This document shows positions 1 to 5,928 of a DNA stretch of 8,590 nt, in pieces. This DNA is from Ruminiclostridium sp. (lineage in GTDB: Bacteria; Bacillota; Clostridia; Oscillospirales; Oscillospiraceae), in the NCBI GenBank assembly GCA_017560855.1, contig JAFZEB010000033.1, forward strand, positions 1-8,590, given 5' to 3'. Both the position numbers and the translations under genes were made by a program. Numbering within the stretch: position 1 is the first letter of the stretch; each line of letters starts with the position of its first letter. A model generated the notes under the pieces. It saw nothing but the letters and a program-made list of their open reading frames with translations. It ran no database searches and was not told the DNA's origin.

Positions 1-125
1 CGGACCACGATGGCCTGCTTCTGAGGCCCCCGCATCATGATGCCCTCGATGAGGGCCTGTCCGCCGATGGTGGTACGGAAGGTGCAGCTGTTGTTCTCTG
101 CACCGCAGTTGTTTTTGTTTTCCAT
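1..125 (-). CDS. DUF1385 family membrane protein (YqhQ-like), 5' end only
   Basis: This is the N-terminal 41 codons of a minus-strand gene that continues past the left edge. The start ATG at 125-123 follows a clear AGGAG ribosome binding site at 131-135. The peptide opens with a polar, cysteine-containing stretch (MENKNNCGAENNSC) and then reads TIGGQALIEGIMMRGPQ. GGQA(V/L)IEG(V/I)MMRGP is the hallmark opening of DUF1385 proteins (B. subtilis YqhQ is one), which are multi-pass membrane proteins of unclear function. The membrane segments would lie outside the window. It sits downstream of the histidine kinase on the same strand, but about 114 bp with several hairpins separates them, so co-transcription is uncertain. 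The family call is confident because of the motif; function is not assigned. Confidence 0.85.
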   Translation of the reverse strand, partial: MENKNNCGAENNSCTFRTTIGGQALIEGIMMRGPQKQAIVV

Positions 126-130
126 AGTGT

Positions 131-195
131 CTCCTATTTCCTGCATTCCGCAGGGGTGATATGCTGGGTCAGACACCTGGAAGGGGTGCTGACCC
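131..195 (-). promoter_or_regulatory. Leader of the DUF1385 gene with two hairpins
   Basis: Two inverted repeats lie just upstream of the DUF1385 start. The stronger one pairs GGGTCAG plus CACC (166-172, 174-177) with GGTG plus CTGACCC (185-188, 189-195), with a single bulged base and a 7-nt loop. The second is CCTGC/GCAGG at 140-144 and 150-154, a few bases before the AGGAG ribosome binding site (131-135). Neither has a U-tract, so they do not look like terminators. They could be a leader structure or an operator. I found no convincing -35/-10 pair here. Confidence 0.4.
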
Positions 196-202
196 CATGG
201 TA

Positions 203-230
203 ACAAACCTTGCTGAAAAAAGCAAGGATT
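203..230 (-). terminator. Probable intrinsic terminator after the histidine kinase
   Basis: CCTTGCT (208-214) pairs perfectly with AGCAAGG (221-227) around a 6-nt loop. On the minus strand the stem is followed by TTTGTTA, a short interrupted U-tract. It begins 12 bases downstream of the kinase stop codon (240-242), where an operon-end terminator would be expected. The U-tract is weak, so some read-through into the DUF1385 gene is possible. Confidence 0.55.
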
Positions 231-239
231 TTCTCGAAC

Positions 240-1688
240 TTATGTTCCAGTCGGCAGACGAATCTCTGCCACACAGCCCCCTCGCTCGTCATCGGCGTTG
301 CGGATGGTCAGCTCGCCGTTGTGGCGGGAGACGATCTCCTCACAGACCGCCAGACCGATGCCGCTGCCGCGGGCGGTGGAGCTTCCCTTGTAGAACTTGT
401 ACTTCACGTTGGGCAGCTCTTCGGGGGGGATGCCGGGGCCAAAGTCCCGGATGGTGATGACCACGTCTCCTGCCTCAGGATAGATGCCGGTCTCAATGCG
501 GCGGCCTGCACCGCCGTGCTTGGCGGCATTGTCCAGCAGATTGCAGAAGACCTGACGGAGGCGGTCAGGGTCGCCGGGGATGGGGGCGAACTCCTCCTCG
601 CAGTCGTGGTGGTAGACGGCGATGCCTTCGGCGGCCAGGAACTCGTGGTAGGTGTACACAGCGTCCTCCAGCTCAGCCTTGATGTCCATGGGCTCGATGG
701 ACAGGGTAAAGCGGCCGTCCTCAATGCGGGAGAACTCCAGCAGCTCCTCCACCATGCCGGACAGGCGGCGGGCCTCACTGGCGATGATGCCCATACCCTT
801 GCGGATATCGGAGGCATCCCGGGCCTCACCGTTCATGATGGTCTCAGCCCAGCCGGTGATGGCGGTCAGGGGGGTACGCAGCTCGTGGGAGACCGAGGAG
901 ATGAATTCCGACTTCATGCTCTCGGCCTGTTTGATGCGCTGGGACATGTCATTGATGGCGTCGGTCAGGTCACCGATCTCATCATCGAAGGACTTCTCGA
1001 TCTGGATGCCGTAGCTGCCGTCGGCGATGCGCTGAGCGGCAGAGGTGATGGTCTTTACGGGCACCTCGATGGACTTGACGAAATAGACGTTGGAGATGTA
1101 GACCAGGAACAGAACGCCCAGGGCCATGGCGGCGGCCCCCAGGGTCATGGTGGTCACCTGCCGGTCCACCACACGCATGGAAGTCACATAGCGCATGATA
1201 CCCACCAGGTCATCGTCGTAGATGAGGGGGGCTGACACGGCGGTGATCCGCTCTCCCGTCTGGGGGGATACTCCCTTCCAGGAGGCAATCTCCCCAGAGT
1301 CCTGGAGCTGGGTGATGTCCGCTGTCCCGGGCATGGTGCCCGAGAGGGTCAGGCCGTTGGAGGAGTAGACCACCTTTCCGGCGGGGTTCAGGAACTGGAG
1401 TTCGATCTTGCTGCCGTCCTCAAAGGAGGTGACGTAGTCCTGGGCAGCGGTGAGGTAGTCCCCCCGGTCCGGGTCGGTCCCTGCGTAGGTGCCGAAGTAG
1501 GTGGACGCCGTCCGGGCCTTGCTCTCCATGTCGGAGAGGATGCTGCTGTCGTAGTAGTTCTTCATGACCAGGGAGCAGGCGATGACCAGCACCGTCAGGA
1601 TGACCACCAGAACACTGATACTGCTCAGCAGCCACCGCTTCCGAATGCCCCTGACCCTGAGAACGGGAATGGATGATAAGGATTTCAT
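240..1688 (-). CDS. Membrane sensor histidine kinase (HAMP, HisKA, HATPase)
   Basis: This is a membrane sensor kinase that would autophosphorylate on histidine and pass the phosphate to the adjacent response regulator. Numbering is from the Met at 1688 (482 aa). There is a transmembrane helix at about 22-43, an extracytoplasmic domain at about 44-175 that reads like a Cache/PAS-type fold, and a second helix at about 180-203. HAMP follows at about 204-256. The HisKA H-box SSVSHELRTPL carries the phosphoacceptor His268. The ATPase domain has an N-box (NLLDNAAKH, Asn383/Asn387), a G1 box (DFGPGIP, Asp415) and a G2 box (GSGIGL, about 441-446). All key residues are intact. Start choice: an in-frame ATG at 1697 overlaps the only Shine-Dalgarno-like sequence (AAAGGA, 1697-1702), whereas the ATG at 1688 lies 8 bases downstream of it and is preferred. 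The stimulus is unknown. The gene follows its regulator across an unusually long, structured gap. Confidence 0.95.
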   Translation of the reverse strand: MKSLSSIPVLRVRGIRKRWLLSSISVLVVILTVLVIACSLVMKNYYDSSILSDMESKARTASTYFGTYAGTDPDRGDYLTAAQDYVTSFEDGSKIELQFLNPAGKVVYSSNGLTLSGTMPGTADITQLQDSGEIASWKGVSPQTGERITAVSAPLIYDDDLVGIMRYVTSMRVVDRQVTTMTLGAAAMALGVLFLVYISNVYFVKSIEVPVKTITSAAQRIADGSYGIQIEKSFDDEIGDLTDAINDMSQRIKQAESMKSEFISSVSHELRTPLTAITGWAETIMNGEARDASDIRKGMGIIASEARRLSGMVEELLEFSRIEDGRFTLSIEPMDIKAELEDAVYTYHEFLAAEGIAVYHHDCEEEFAPIPGDPDRLRQVFCNLLDNAAKHGGAGRRIETGIYPEAGDVVITIRDFGPGIPPEELPNVKYKFYKGSSTARGSGIGLAVCEEIVSRHNGELTIRNADDERGGCVAEIRLPTGT

Positions 1689-1732
1689 AGGATCCATCCT
1701 TTAGATAATAGATTTCAAAAAAGCCTCGCAGA

Positions 1733-1891
1733 CTTTCACCGCCAAAGCGGCGAAAGCAAATCAAATCATTTTTTCGGTGGCTCCGCCGCCGAAAAAATTC
1801 TTCTCGCGGAGCACGTGTGCGGGCTTTGCCCGTGCACAGTGCGAAGTGTAATTCTCACATCTCAGAGCCCAGCGAAGCGGGTCTGAGATGT
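1733..1891 (-). repeat. Cluster of four hairpins between regulator and kinase genes
   Basis: The 199-bp spacer (1698-1896) within the presumed operon holds four inverted repeats in a row. They are CTTTCACCGC/GCGGCGAAAG (1733-1742 with 1747-1756, one mismatch) and TTTTTTCGGTGG/CCGCCGAAAAAA (1769-1780 with 1786-1797, one mismatch). The third is a bulged stem at 1811-1842 around GGGC-TTT-GCCC. The last pairs ACATCTCAG with CTGAGATGT (1857-1865 with 1883-1891), extended by CCC/GGG, and begins 5 bases after the regulator stop codon. None is followed by a U-tract in the minus direction, so they are not standard terminators. They may set the ratio of kinase to regulator by transcript processing or partial termination, or may be an inserted intergenic repeat. 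Confidence 0.7.
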
Positions 1892-1896
1892 CTGAC

Positions 1897-2580
1897 TTAA
1901 AACTCCCATTTATACCCGTAACCCCAAATGGTGGTGATGTAGATGGGGCTGGTGGGTTCGTCTTCGATCTTCACCCGCAGACGGCGGATGTTCACGTCCA
2001 CGATCTTCAGTTCGCCCAGGTAGTTTTCCCCCCAGACGCACTTGAGGATCTCCTCACGGGAAAGGGCCTTGCCGGGGTTTTCCATGAACATCTTCATGAT
2101 GGAGTACTCCACCTGGGTGAGCTTCACCCGCTGACCGTTCTTCTCCAGGGTACGCTTACGGGTGTTCAGCACGAAGGGAGCCTGCTGGATCTCGCCGTCG
2201 TCCATCATCTCCCCGCCGATGCGGCGGTAGAGGGCATCGATACGGGCGGTGAGTTCCATGGGGGAGAAGGGCTTGGTGACGTAGTCATCGGCACCGGTCA
2301 TAAAGCCGGTGATCTTGTCCATCTCCTGGGTGCGGGCGGTAAGCATGATGACACCGATCTTGGAGTTGCTGGCCCGAATGCGGCGGCAGACCTCAAAGCC
2401 GTCCATGTCGGGCAGCATGATGTCCAGCAGGGCCACCCGCACATCGGGGTTCAGGCGCAGCTGCTCCAGGGCCTCCTCGCCGGTGCCCGCCTCAATGGTC
2501 TCGTAACCTGCACGGTTAAGGTTGATGACGACGAAGCTGCGGATGTTGGCCTCGTCTTCCAGAACCAGAATCTTTTTCAT
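1897..2580 (-). CDS. OmpR/PhoB-family response regulator
   Basis: This is a DNA-binding response regulator of 227 aa, a typical length for the family. The receiver domain (about 1-118) has the acidic pair Glu8/Asp9, the phosphoacceptor Asp53 in LLDIMLPDMDGFE, the switch Thr81 (MLTART) and Lys103 (YVTKPFSP). The C-terminal winged-helix domain (about 132-227) shows the usual LTQVEYSIMKMFMENPGKALSREEIL, the recognition-helix stretch VDVNIRRLRVKIE and the closing IWGYGYKWEF. The ATG at 2580 is preceded by AAAGGAG (2588-2594) at 7-nt spacing. It lies 48 bp downstream of the lipoprotein gene and upstream of the kinase gene, its most likely partner. The sequence resembles WalR/PhoP-like regulators in general, but the exact subfamily and target genes cannot be told from the window. 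Confidence 0.97.
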   Translation of the reverse strand: MKKILVLEDEANIRSFVVINLNRAGYETIEAGTGEEALEQLRLNPDVRVALLDIMLPDMDGFEVCRRIRASNSKIGVIMLTARTQEMDKITGFMTGADDYVTKPFSPMELTARIDALYRRIGGEMMDDGEIQQAPFVLNTRKRTLEKNGQRVKLTQVEYSIMKMFMENPGKALSREEILKCVWGENYLGELKIVDVNIRRLRVKIEDEPTSPIYITTIWGYGYKWEF

Positions 2581-2628
2581 TGTCCTGCTCCTTTCAGGTT
2601 TGTTTATGGGTTCGGGAAAAGATTCCCG

Positions 2629-4008
2629 TCAGTGACTGTACGTCCAGGTACCGGCATTCTGATGGAACCGCTGGCGAAGGGTCTCTTCGTCCAGGCCGCA
2701 GTCCCAGCCATCGAAGAACTCGCCGGTGAAAATGGTGGTGCTGTCCGAGGCCAGAGTGAACCGGTTGCCCAGCTGGGCCAACTCGCCCCGGTCGGCCCCC
2801 ATGAGGGTGGAGATGACCAGGAAGGTCTCCGGCTCGGCGTTGGTGAGGTTGTCCTCATCCTCCCCTTCGTCCTCTTCCTCTTCGGCCAGTTCCACACCCT
2901 GGGCAAACAGGACATTCCGAACACCGGTGGCGGAATTCTCCTGGCGGCACATGGAGAAGGCCCCGGTCCATTCGTCAGGGATCTCCAGATACCAGCCGTC
3001 GCCGCTGTGGTAGGTGGTGAGGACCTGGGTTGCGGTGCCGTCGGACTGGTACGCCATCCAGTGGAGCCACCAGAACTCTCCGGCCGTGGAAGTCCCGTAG
3101 GCAGGAATGGACTGGGCCACAGGGACCTCGGTGATGCCATCCCCATTCATGTCCGCAGGGTGGACCCCGGCATAGTAATGGTAGGTATCCTTACTCTGGT
3201 GGGCCCCGCCGCTCAGGGATAGGTTCTCCAGCCCCTGTTCTCCCAGACAGAGGATGTCGGTGATCAGGTCTGCCTCCCCAAAGGTGGAGGTCACAAAGAG
3301 GGCAGGGACCTCATCGGCCAGCATACCCGCCGTCCAGGTGTTGAGTTCCTCGGCCCCCTGGGACAGGGGGGTAGCAGAGAGAAGTTCCATGCGGCCCTGA
3401 AGACCGTCATAGTACTCCACTTCCCATCCGGTCTTGGCATCTCCCCCGGACTGGGCCAGGACCAATTCTTCCAGCCCATCCTGATCCAGGTCGGCAGCCA
3501 GATAGCTGTTGTAGCCGGTGCGCAGGATCTCCACAGGCTGCCCATCCTTAACGGTGTAGCCCACCAGTTCACGAACCGAACCATTCACCTGCCAGCTCAC
3601 CAGGATCTCACAGCCCTGGGGTTCGCAGAGTTCCAGATAATCGATGGACTCGATCTCGGTGCCAACGCCCTCGATGCGGGCCCAGGGCTGGTACTCCCCA
3701 TCCTCATCCTGGCGGAAGAACACGATCCTCAGGGGGGCATCCGCCTGGGCATCCCGGAAGAAGGCCACTGCCTCCTGGGTCCCGTCCCCGTCCACATCCA
3801 CCAGCTGGATGGTCTGGCGGTTCTCTCCGCTCAGGGGCGCAATATACTCCGCACTCCCTTTTTCTGTATTGATCTTGGCCTGGAGGTTCACATAGGCCTC
3901 CGAGGACTTGGGCAGGGCATACATATCCTCCACGCTGCTGAATACACAACCGGAGAGGCCTGTCAGGCCAATGAGCAGGGCCAGGAGCCCCAGGATCTTT
4001 CTGGCCAT
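2629..4008 (-). CDS. Secreted lipoprotein with FG-GAP/VCBS-like calcium-loop repeats
   Basis: This is a 459-aa predicted lipoprotein. The Met at 4008 opens a signal peptide (MARKILGLLALLIGLTGLSG) ending in the lipobox LSGC with Cys21 as the lipidation site. The open frame extends to 4083, but that extension (MIQYYDDTMAAVW...) is polar and would bury the signal peptide. An AGAAAGGGGG ribosome binding site (4021-4030) supports the shorter start, although its 12-nt spacing is long. Three Asp-rich loops with the D-x-D/N-x-D-G pattern of FG-GAP/VCBS repeats (calcium-binding in known examples) occur at about 71-76 (DVDGDG), 173-178 (DLDQDG) and 286-291 (DMNGDG). Their spacing suggests a beta-propeller-like surface domain. 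A very acidic run, EEEEDEGEDEDN, lies at about 376-387. It is the first gene of the presumed operon with the two-component pair, so a role as accessory sensor at the cell surface is plausible but inferred. No enzymatic motif was seen. Confidence 0.88.
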   Translation of the reverse strand: MARKILGLLALLIGLTGLSGCVFSSVEDMYALPKSSEAYVNLQAKINTEKGSAEYIAPLSGENRQTIQLVDVDGDGTQEAVAFFRDAQADAPLRIVFFRQDEDGEYQPWARIEGVGTEIESIDYLELCEPQGCEILVSWQVNGSVRELVGYTVKDGQPVEILRTGYNSYLAADLDQDGLEELVLAQSGGDAKTGWEVEYYDGLQGRMELLSATPLSQGAEELNTWTAGMLADEVPALFVTSTFGEADLITDILCLGEQGLENLSLSGGAHQSKDTYHYYAGVHPADMNGDGITEVPVAQSIPAYGTSTAGEFWWLHWMAYQSDGTATQVLTTYHSGDGWYLEIPDEWTGAFSMCRQENSATGVRNVLFAQGVELAEEEEDEGEDEDNLTNAEPETFLVISTLMGADRGELAQLGNRFTLASDSTTIFTGEFFDGWDCGLDEETLRQRFHQNAGTWTYSH

Positions 4009-4078
4009 GGGGTCGGTTTTCCCCCTTTCTTTATCGTCATGCGGCCATACTGCCGCCATAGTATCATCATAATATTGT

Positions 4079-4087
4079 ATCATACCA
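4079..4087 (-). promoter_or_regulatory. Candidate extended -10 promoter of the lipoprotein/two-component operon
   Basis: On the minus strand the sequence TGGTATGAT fits an extended -10 element (TGN followed by TATGAT, five of six matches to TATAAT). The -35 position at 17-bp spacing is poor (TAGGAA), which is common for extended -10 promoters. A start site near 4072 would give a leader of roughly 64 nt before the ATG at 4008. The surrounding 50 bp is distinctly AT-rich. Confidence 0.45.
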
Positions 4088-4138
4088 CATCCGGCGTGAT
4101 TTTCCTATATCAAAATAAAAAATCCCGGAGAAAAACCC

Positions 4139-4167
4139 TTGCCTTAGCGCCGCCCCTGTTGTATAAT
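4139..4167 (+). promoter_or_regulatory. Promoter of tRNA-Leu
   Basis: TTGCCT (4139-4144, four of six matches to the -35 consensus) is followed after exactly 17 bp by a perfect TATAAT (4162-4167). The predicted start, about 4174, is only about 11 bases upstream of the mature tRNA 5' end. This promoter is divergent from the lipoprotein operon promoter. Confidence 0.8.
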
Positions 4168-4184
4168 CAATCCGATTTGAATAT

Positions 4185-4271
4185 GCCGGTGTGATGAAAT
4201 TGGTAGACGTAGCGGACTCAAAATCCGCCGCTGGCAACAGCGTACCGGTTCGAGTCCGGTCACCGGCACCA
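4185..4271 (+). tRNA. tRNA-Leu (anticodon CAA)
   Basis: This is an 87-nt class II tRNA with CCA encoded. The acceptor stem GCCGGTG (4185-4191) pairs with CACCGGC (4261-4267), followed by discriminator A and CCA. The anticodon stem GCGGA/TCCGC encloses the loop CTCAAAA, giving anticodon CAA, which reads the Leu codon UUG. The long variable arm (CGCTGGCAACAGCG) and the T-arm CCGG-TTCGAGT-CCGG are both present, as expected for leucine tRNA. The 3' end is part of a long palindrome with the terminator. Confidence 0.97.
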
Positions 4272-4325
4272 AAAAGCCTGGAACCCACATGTGGGTTCCA
4301 GGCTTTTTGGTGCCGGTGACCGGAC
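4254..4325. repeat. Perfect 72-nt palindrome covering tRNA 3' end and terminator
   Basis: Positions 4254-4289 and 4290-4325 are exact reverse complements, 36 bases each with no spacer and the centre at CA|TG. The left arm contains the 3' strand of the T-stem, the 3' acceptor strand, the CCA and the left half of the terminator. The right arm mirrors all of it, ending ...GGTGCCGGTGACCGGAC. Pairing breaks at 4253/4326. I checked the arms base by base. Confidence 0.97.
4271..4308 (+). terminator. Intrinsic terminator of tRNA-Leu
   Basis: A5, then GCCTGGAACCCACA paired with TGTGGGTTCCAGGC, then T5. It starts at the last base of the tRNA CCA. Because it is fully symmetric it should also stop transcripts arriving on the minus strand. 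In RNA the innermost bases must form a small loop. Confidence 0.92.
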
Positions 4326-4327
4326 AA

Positions 4328-4498
4328 TGAAGTGTGCCCTGTCGGGCACATGAAGGGGGCTTCGCCCATGAAGAGATACTTCGCATCATGAAGTGCCCTT
4401 CGGGCATGGTGGGCACACTTCACTTCATGTTGTGCGCCAGCACAACACATCATAATGGCGCAGCCATTGCTTCATTTGCCCCAATGGGGCAAACTTCA
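4328..4498. repeat. Array of seven small hairpins with ATGAAG/CTTCAT spacers
   Basis: Consecutive short stem-loops: TGTGCCC/GGGCACA (4333-4350), GGGC/GCCC (4357-4367), GATAC/GCATC with one mismatch (about 4374-4387), TGCCC/GGGCA (4394-4406), TGTTGTGC/GCACAACA (4428-4447), AATGGC/GCCATT (4454-4468) and TTTGCCCC/GGGGCAAA (4475-4493). The first four are separated by TGAAG or ATGAAG; the later ones lie among the reverse complement, CTTCAT. In addition TGAAGTGTGCCC (4328-4339) is exactly complementary to GGGCACACTTCA (4411-4422), enclosing the first half in a long-range stem. The sequence is non-coding and not a CRISPR array, because the stems differ and only the short linkers repeat. Confidence 0.8.
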
Positions 4499-4588
4499 TT
4501 TCTCCCCCATCCTCTGCCCCTCCAAAAGGATCTGATAACGCTCGGCCCCCGGCTCCTCAAAGGCCATAGGGCGAAGGAACAAGACCCA
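4496..4588 (-). pseudogene. Possible 3' remnant of a lost minus-strand gene
   Basis: On the minus strand an open stretch of about 30 codons ends in TGA at 4498-4496. Its last 23 codons (from an ATG at 4567) read MAFEEPGAERYQILLEGQRMGEK. The composition (GAG, GCC, CAG, GGG codons; a charged amphipathic tail) resembles the C-terminus of a genuine protein from this genome. There is no ribosome binding site before the ATG, and the frame is closed upstream by TGA. It ends at the edge of the hairpin array. I do not recognise the family. Chance is a real alternative for so short a stretch. Confidence 0.3.
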
Positions 4589-4608
4589 AACTCAGGACAT
4601 GCAATGGA

Positions 4609-4637
4609 TTGACACCCCATCCACAATATAGTACACT
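4609..4637 (+). promoter_or_regulatory. Promoter of the arylsulfotransferase-like gene
   Basis: A consensus -35 TTGACA (4609-4614), 17 bp, then TACACT (4632-4637, four of six matches to TATAAT). The start site would be near 4644, giving a leader of about 58 nt. The ribosome binding site AAGGAGG (4689-4695) lies 6 nt before the ATG. The rest of the gene-free stretch between about 4590 and 4701 holds nothing else I can identify. Confidence 0.75.
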
Positions 4638-4701
4638 ATTCCTATCTATTAAAGCTATTTTTTAGACAAATCAGACAATCTGCACAAAAAGGAGGTAATT
4701 T

Positions 4702-5919
4702 ATGAAATCAATCCACAAAATTCTCAGGGGTCTTTTGGCTGTATCCCTTGCGATCGTCCCCCTTTGCTCCTGCGGAACCCAAACTGAATCAGCGGAACCT
4801 GTGATCGACGACGGCCTTCCCGGCTTTACTGTAGAGGGCGAGACCGATCTCACTGGCAATTTTTATCTCTCCTTTCCCTATACCCGAGATCTCATCATGC
4901 TTGATGGAAAAGGCAATATCGTCTGGTCCAAGCACGAAGACATCTCTGCGCCCTCCGGTTTCGGTTCCTTCTGGGACTTCAAAAAGCACGAAGTGGACGG
5001 CGAGATCTATTACAGCTACCACGATGAAACAGGCACCTATGATAACTACGGTCTGATGGGGTACTCTCCGGGCGAACGTGTCATTCTGGACAAAGACTTT
5101 CAGGAGGTCAAGCGGATCACCTTCGAGGCATCTGACGTTGTAGCGCAAGGTGCCCCTCTTGACGGTCACGATTTTCTTATGATCGATCTGGATCACTACA
5201 TCCTCTCGGGGTATATCAAGGATACCGTTTATAATATCCCCGGATATGAAGACGGCACAAAGGTTATCTTCTCCTACCTCCAGGAGGTCAAAGACGGTCA
5301 GGTGGTCTGGGACTTCAACAGCACCGACTACCCCGAGCTGTACGGGCTGACTACCGTTGCCTCCGAAAGCATGATCGGCGCCGATGACTTTGCCAACCAG
5401 CTCACCGATGGCCCTGACTACATCCATTTTAACTCCATGCGGATCGCCGACGACGGCAGCCTGGTGTGTTCCTTCCGCCACATTCATGCCATTCTTGGCC
5501 TGGACCGCACCGCCGACAGGGACCAGATCCTGTGGACTCTGTCCGGCCCCGGAGATGAGTTCGGTCTGCACGAATGGCAGAAATCCAGCGGCCAGCACTA
5601 CGCTTCCATTGACGGCGACTATATCACCCTCTTTGACAACGGCAATGGGTCCCCTTCCTCCCGGGTAATTTCTTACCGCATCGACCCTACCACCAAGACC
5701 CTGGAGGCCTTCCGCACCTATTCCCTGGGGAATAAATACTCCGAAGCCTGCGGTTCTGCCCAGCATCTGTATGACGAAGTATACGTGATTGGCTGGGGCG
5801 CCTCCATCCGAGATGCCGATTGTATGTCCGTCTGCGATTTCAGCACAGGTGAGACCCTGATGACAGTTACACTGGACAATCCCCAAAGCCCCACCTATCG
5901 CTGTGTCTATTATGATTGA
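4702..5919 (+). CDS. Arylsulfotransferase-like (ASST family) lipoprotein
   Basis: A 405-aa predicted surface lipoprotein. The signal peptide (MKSIHKILRGLLAVSLAIVPLCSC) ends in a lipobox-like LCSC with Cys24; Cys at -2 is atypical. The body matches the bacterial arylsulfotransferase pattern: GHDFLMIDLDHYIL (His156), DYIHFNSMRIADDGSL (His242), CSFRHIHAILGLDR (Arg259, His260, His262), QILWTLSG, QHYASIDGDYITLFDNGNG (His299) and SAQHLYDEVYVIGWG (His355). Characterised members are beta-propellers that move a sulfo group from one aryl sulfate to another phenol through a sulfo-histidine, without PAPS. Which His is catalytic here, and the substrate, are unknown. The strong ribosome binding site at 4689-4695 fixes the start. 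The gene stands alone between its own promoter and terminator, with lower GC than its neighbours, suggesting later acquisition. A non-enzymatic propeller is possible. Confidence 0.8.
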   Translation: MKSIHKILRGLLAVSLAIVPLCSCGTQTESAEPVIDDGLPGFTVEGETDLTGNFYLSFPYTRDLIMLDGKGNIVWSKHEDISAPSGFGSFWDFKKHEVDGEIYYSYHDETGTYDNYGLMGYSPGERVILDKDFQEVKRITFEASDVVAQGAPLDGHDFLMIDLDHYILSGYIKDTVYNIPGYEDGTKVIFSYLQEVKDGQVVWDFNSTDYPELYGLTTVASESMIGADDFANQLTDGPDYIHFNSMRIADDGSLVCSFRHIHAILGLDRTADRDQILWTLSGPGDEFGLHEWQKSSGQHYASIDGDYITLFDNGNGSPSSRVISYRIDPTTKTLEAFRTYSLGNKYSEACGSAQHLYDEVYVIGWGASIRDADCMSVCDFSTGETLMTVTLDNPQSPTYRCVYYD

Positions 5920-5928
5920 CCCAAACCG

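Noticed and set aside
210..1235. Long plus-strand open frame (341 codons) opposite the histidine kinase
   Set aside because: It is antisense to a kinase with all catalytic motifs intact. The protein is a repetitive G/D/V/H-rich sequence with no domain, as expected from the reverse of GC-rich codons.
1769..1797. Intrinsic terminator between regulator and kinase
   Set aside because: The stem has its T-run on the 5' side and its A-run on the 3' side on both strands, the opposite of a terminator.
1888..3222. 444-codon plus-strand open frame spanning the regulator and part of the lipoprotein gene
   Set aside because: It covers two well-supported minus-strand genes, has no ribosome binding site suited to its start, and its composition is that of a GC-bias shadow.
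4185..4325. Integration (attL/attR) site of a genomic island at tRNA-Leu
   Set aside because: Attachment sites give direct repeats of the tRNA end. Here the second copy is inverted, and no integrase or second direct copy is seen in the window.
4328..4498. CRISPR array
   Set aside because: The repeated unit is only 5 to 6 bases and the intervening sequences are self-complementary hairpins of uneven length. No cas gene is near.
4067..4612. Short frames on both strands across the tRNA and the hairpin array
   Set aside because: They translate tRNA and repeat sequence, start without ribosome binding sites and cross the terminator palindrome.
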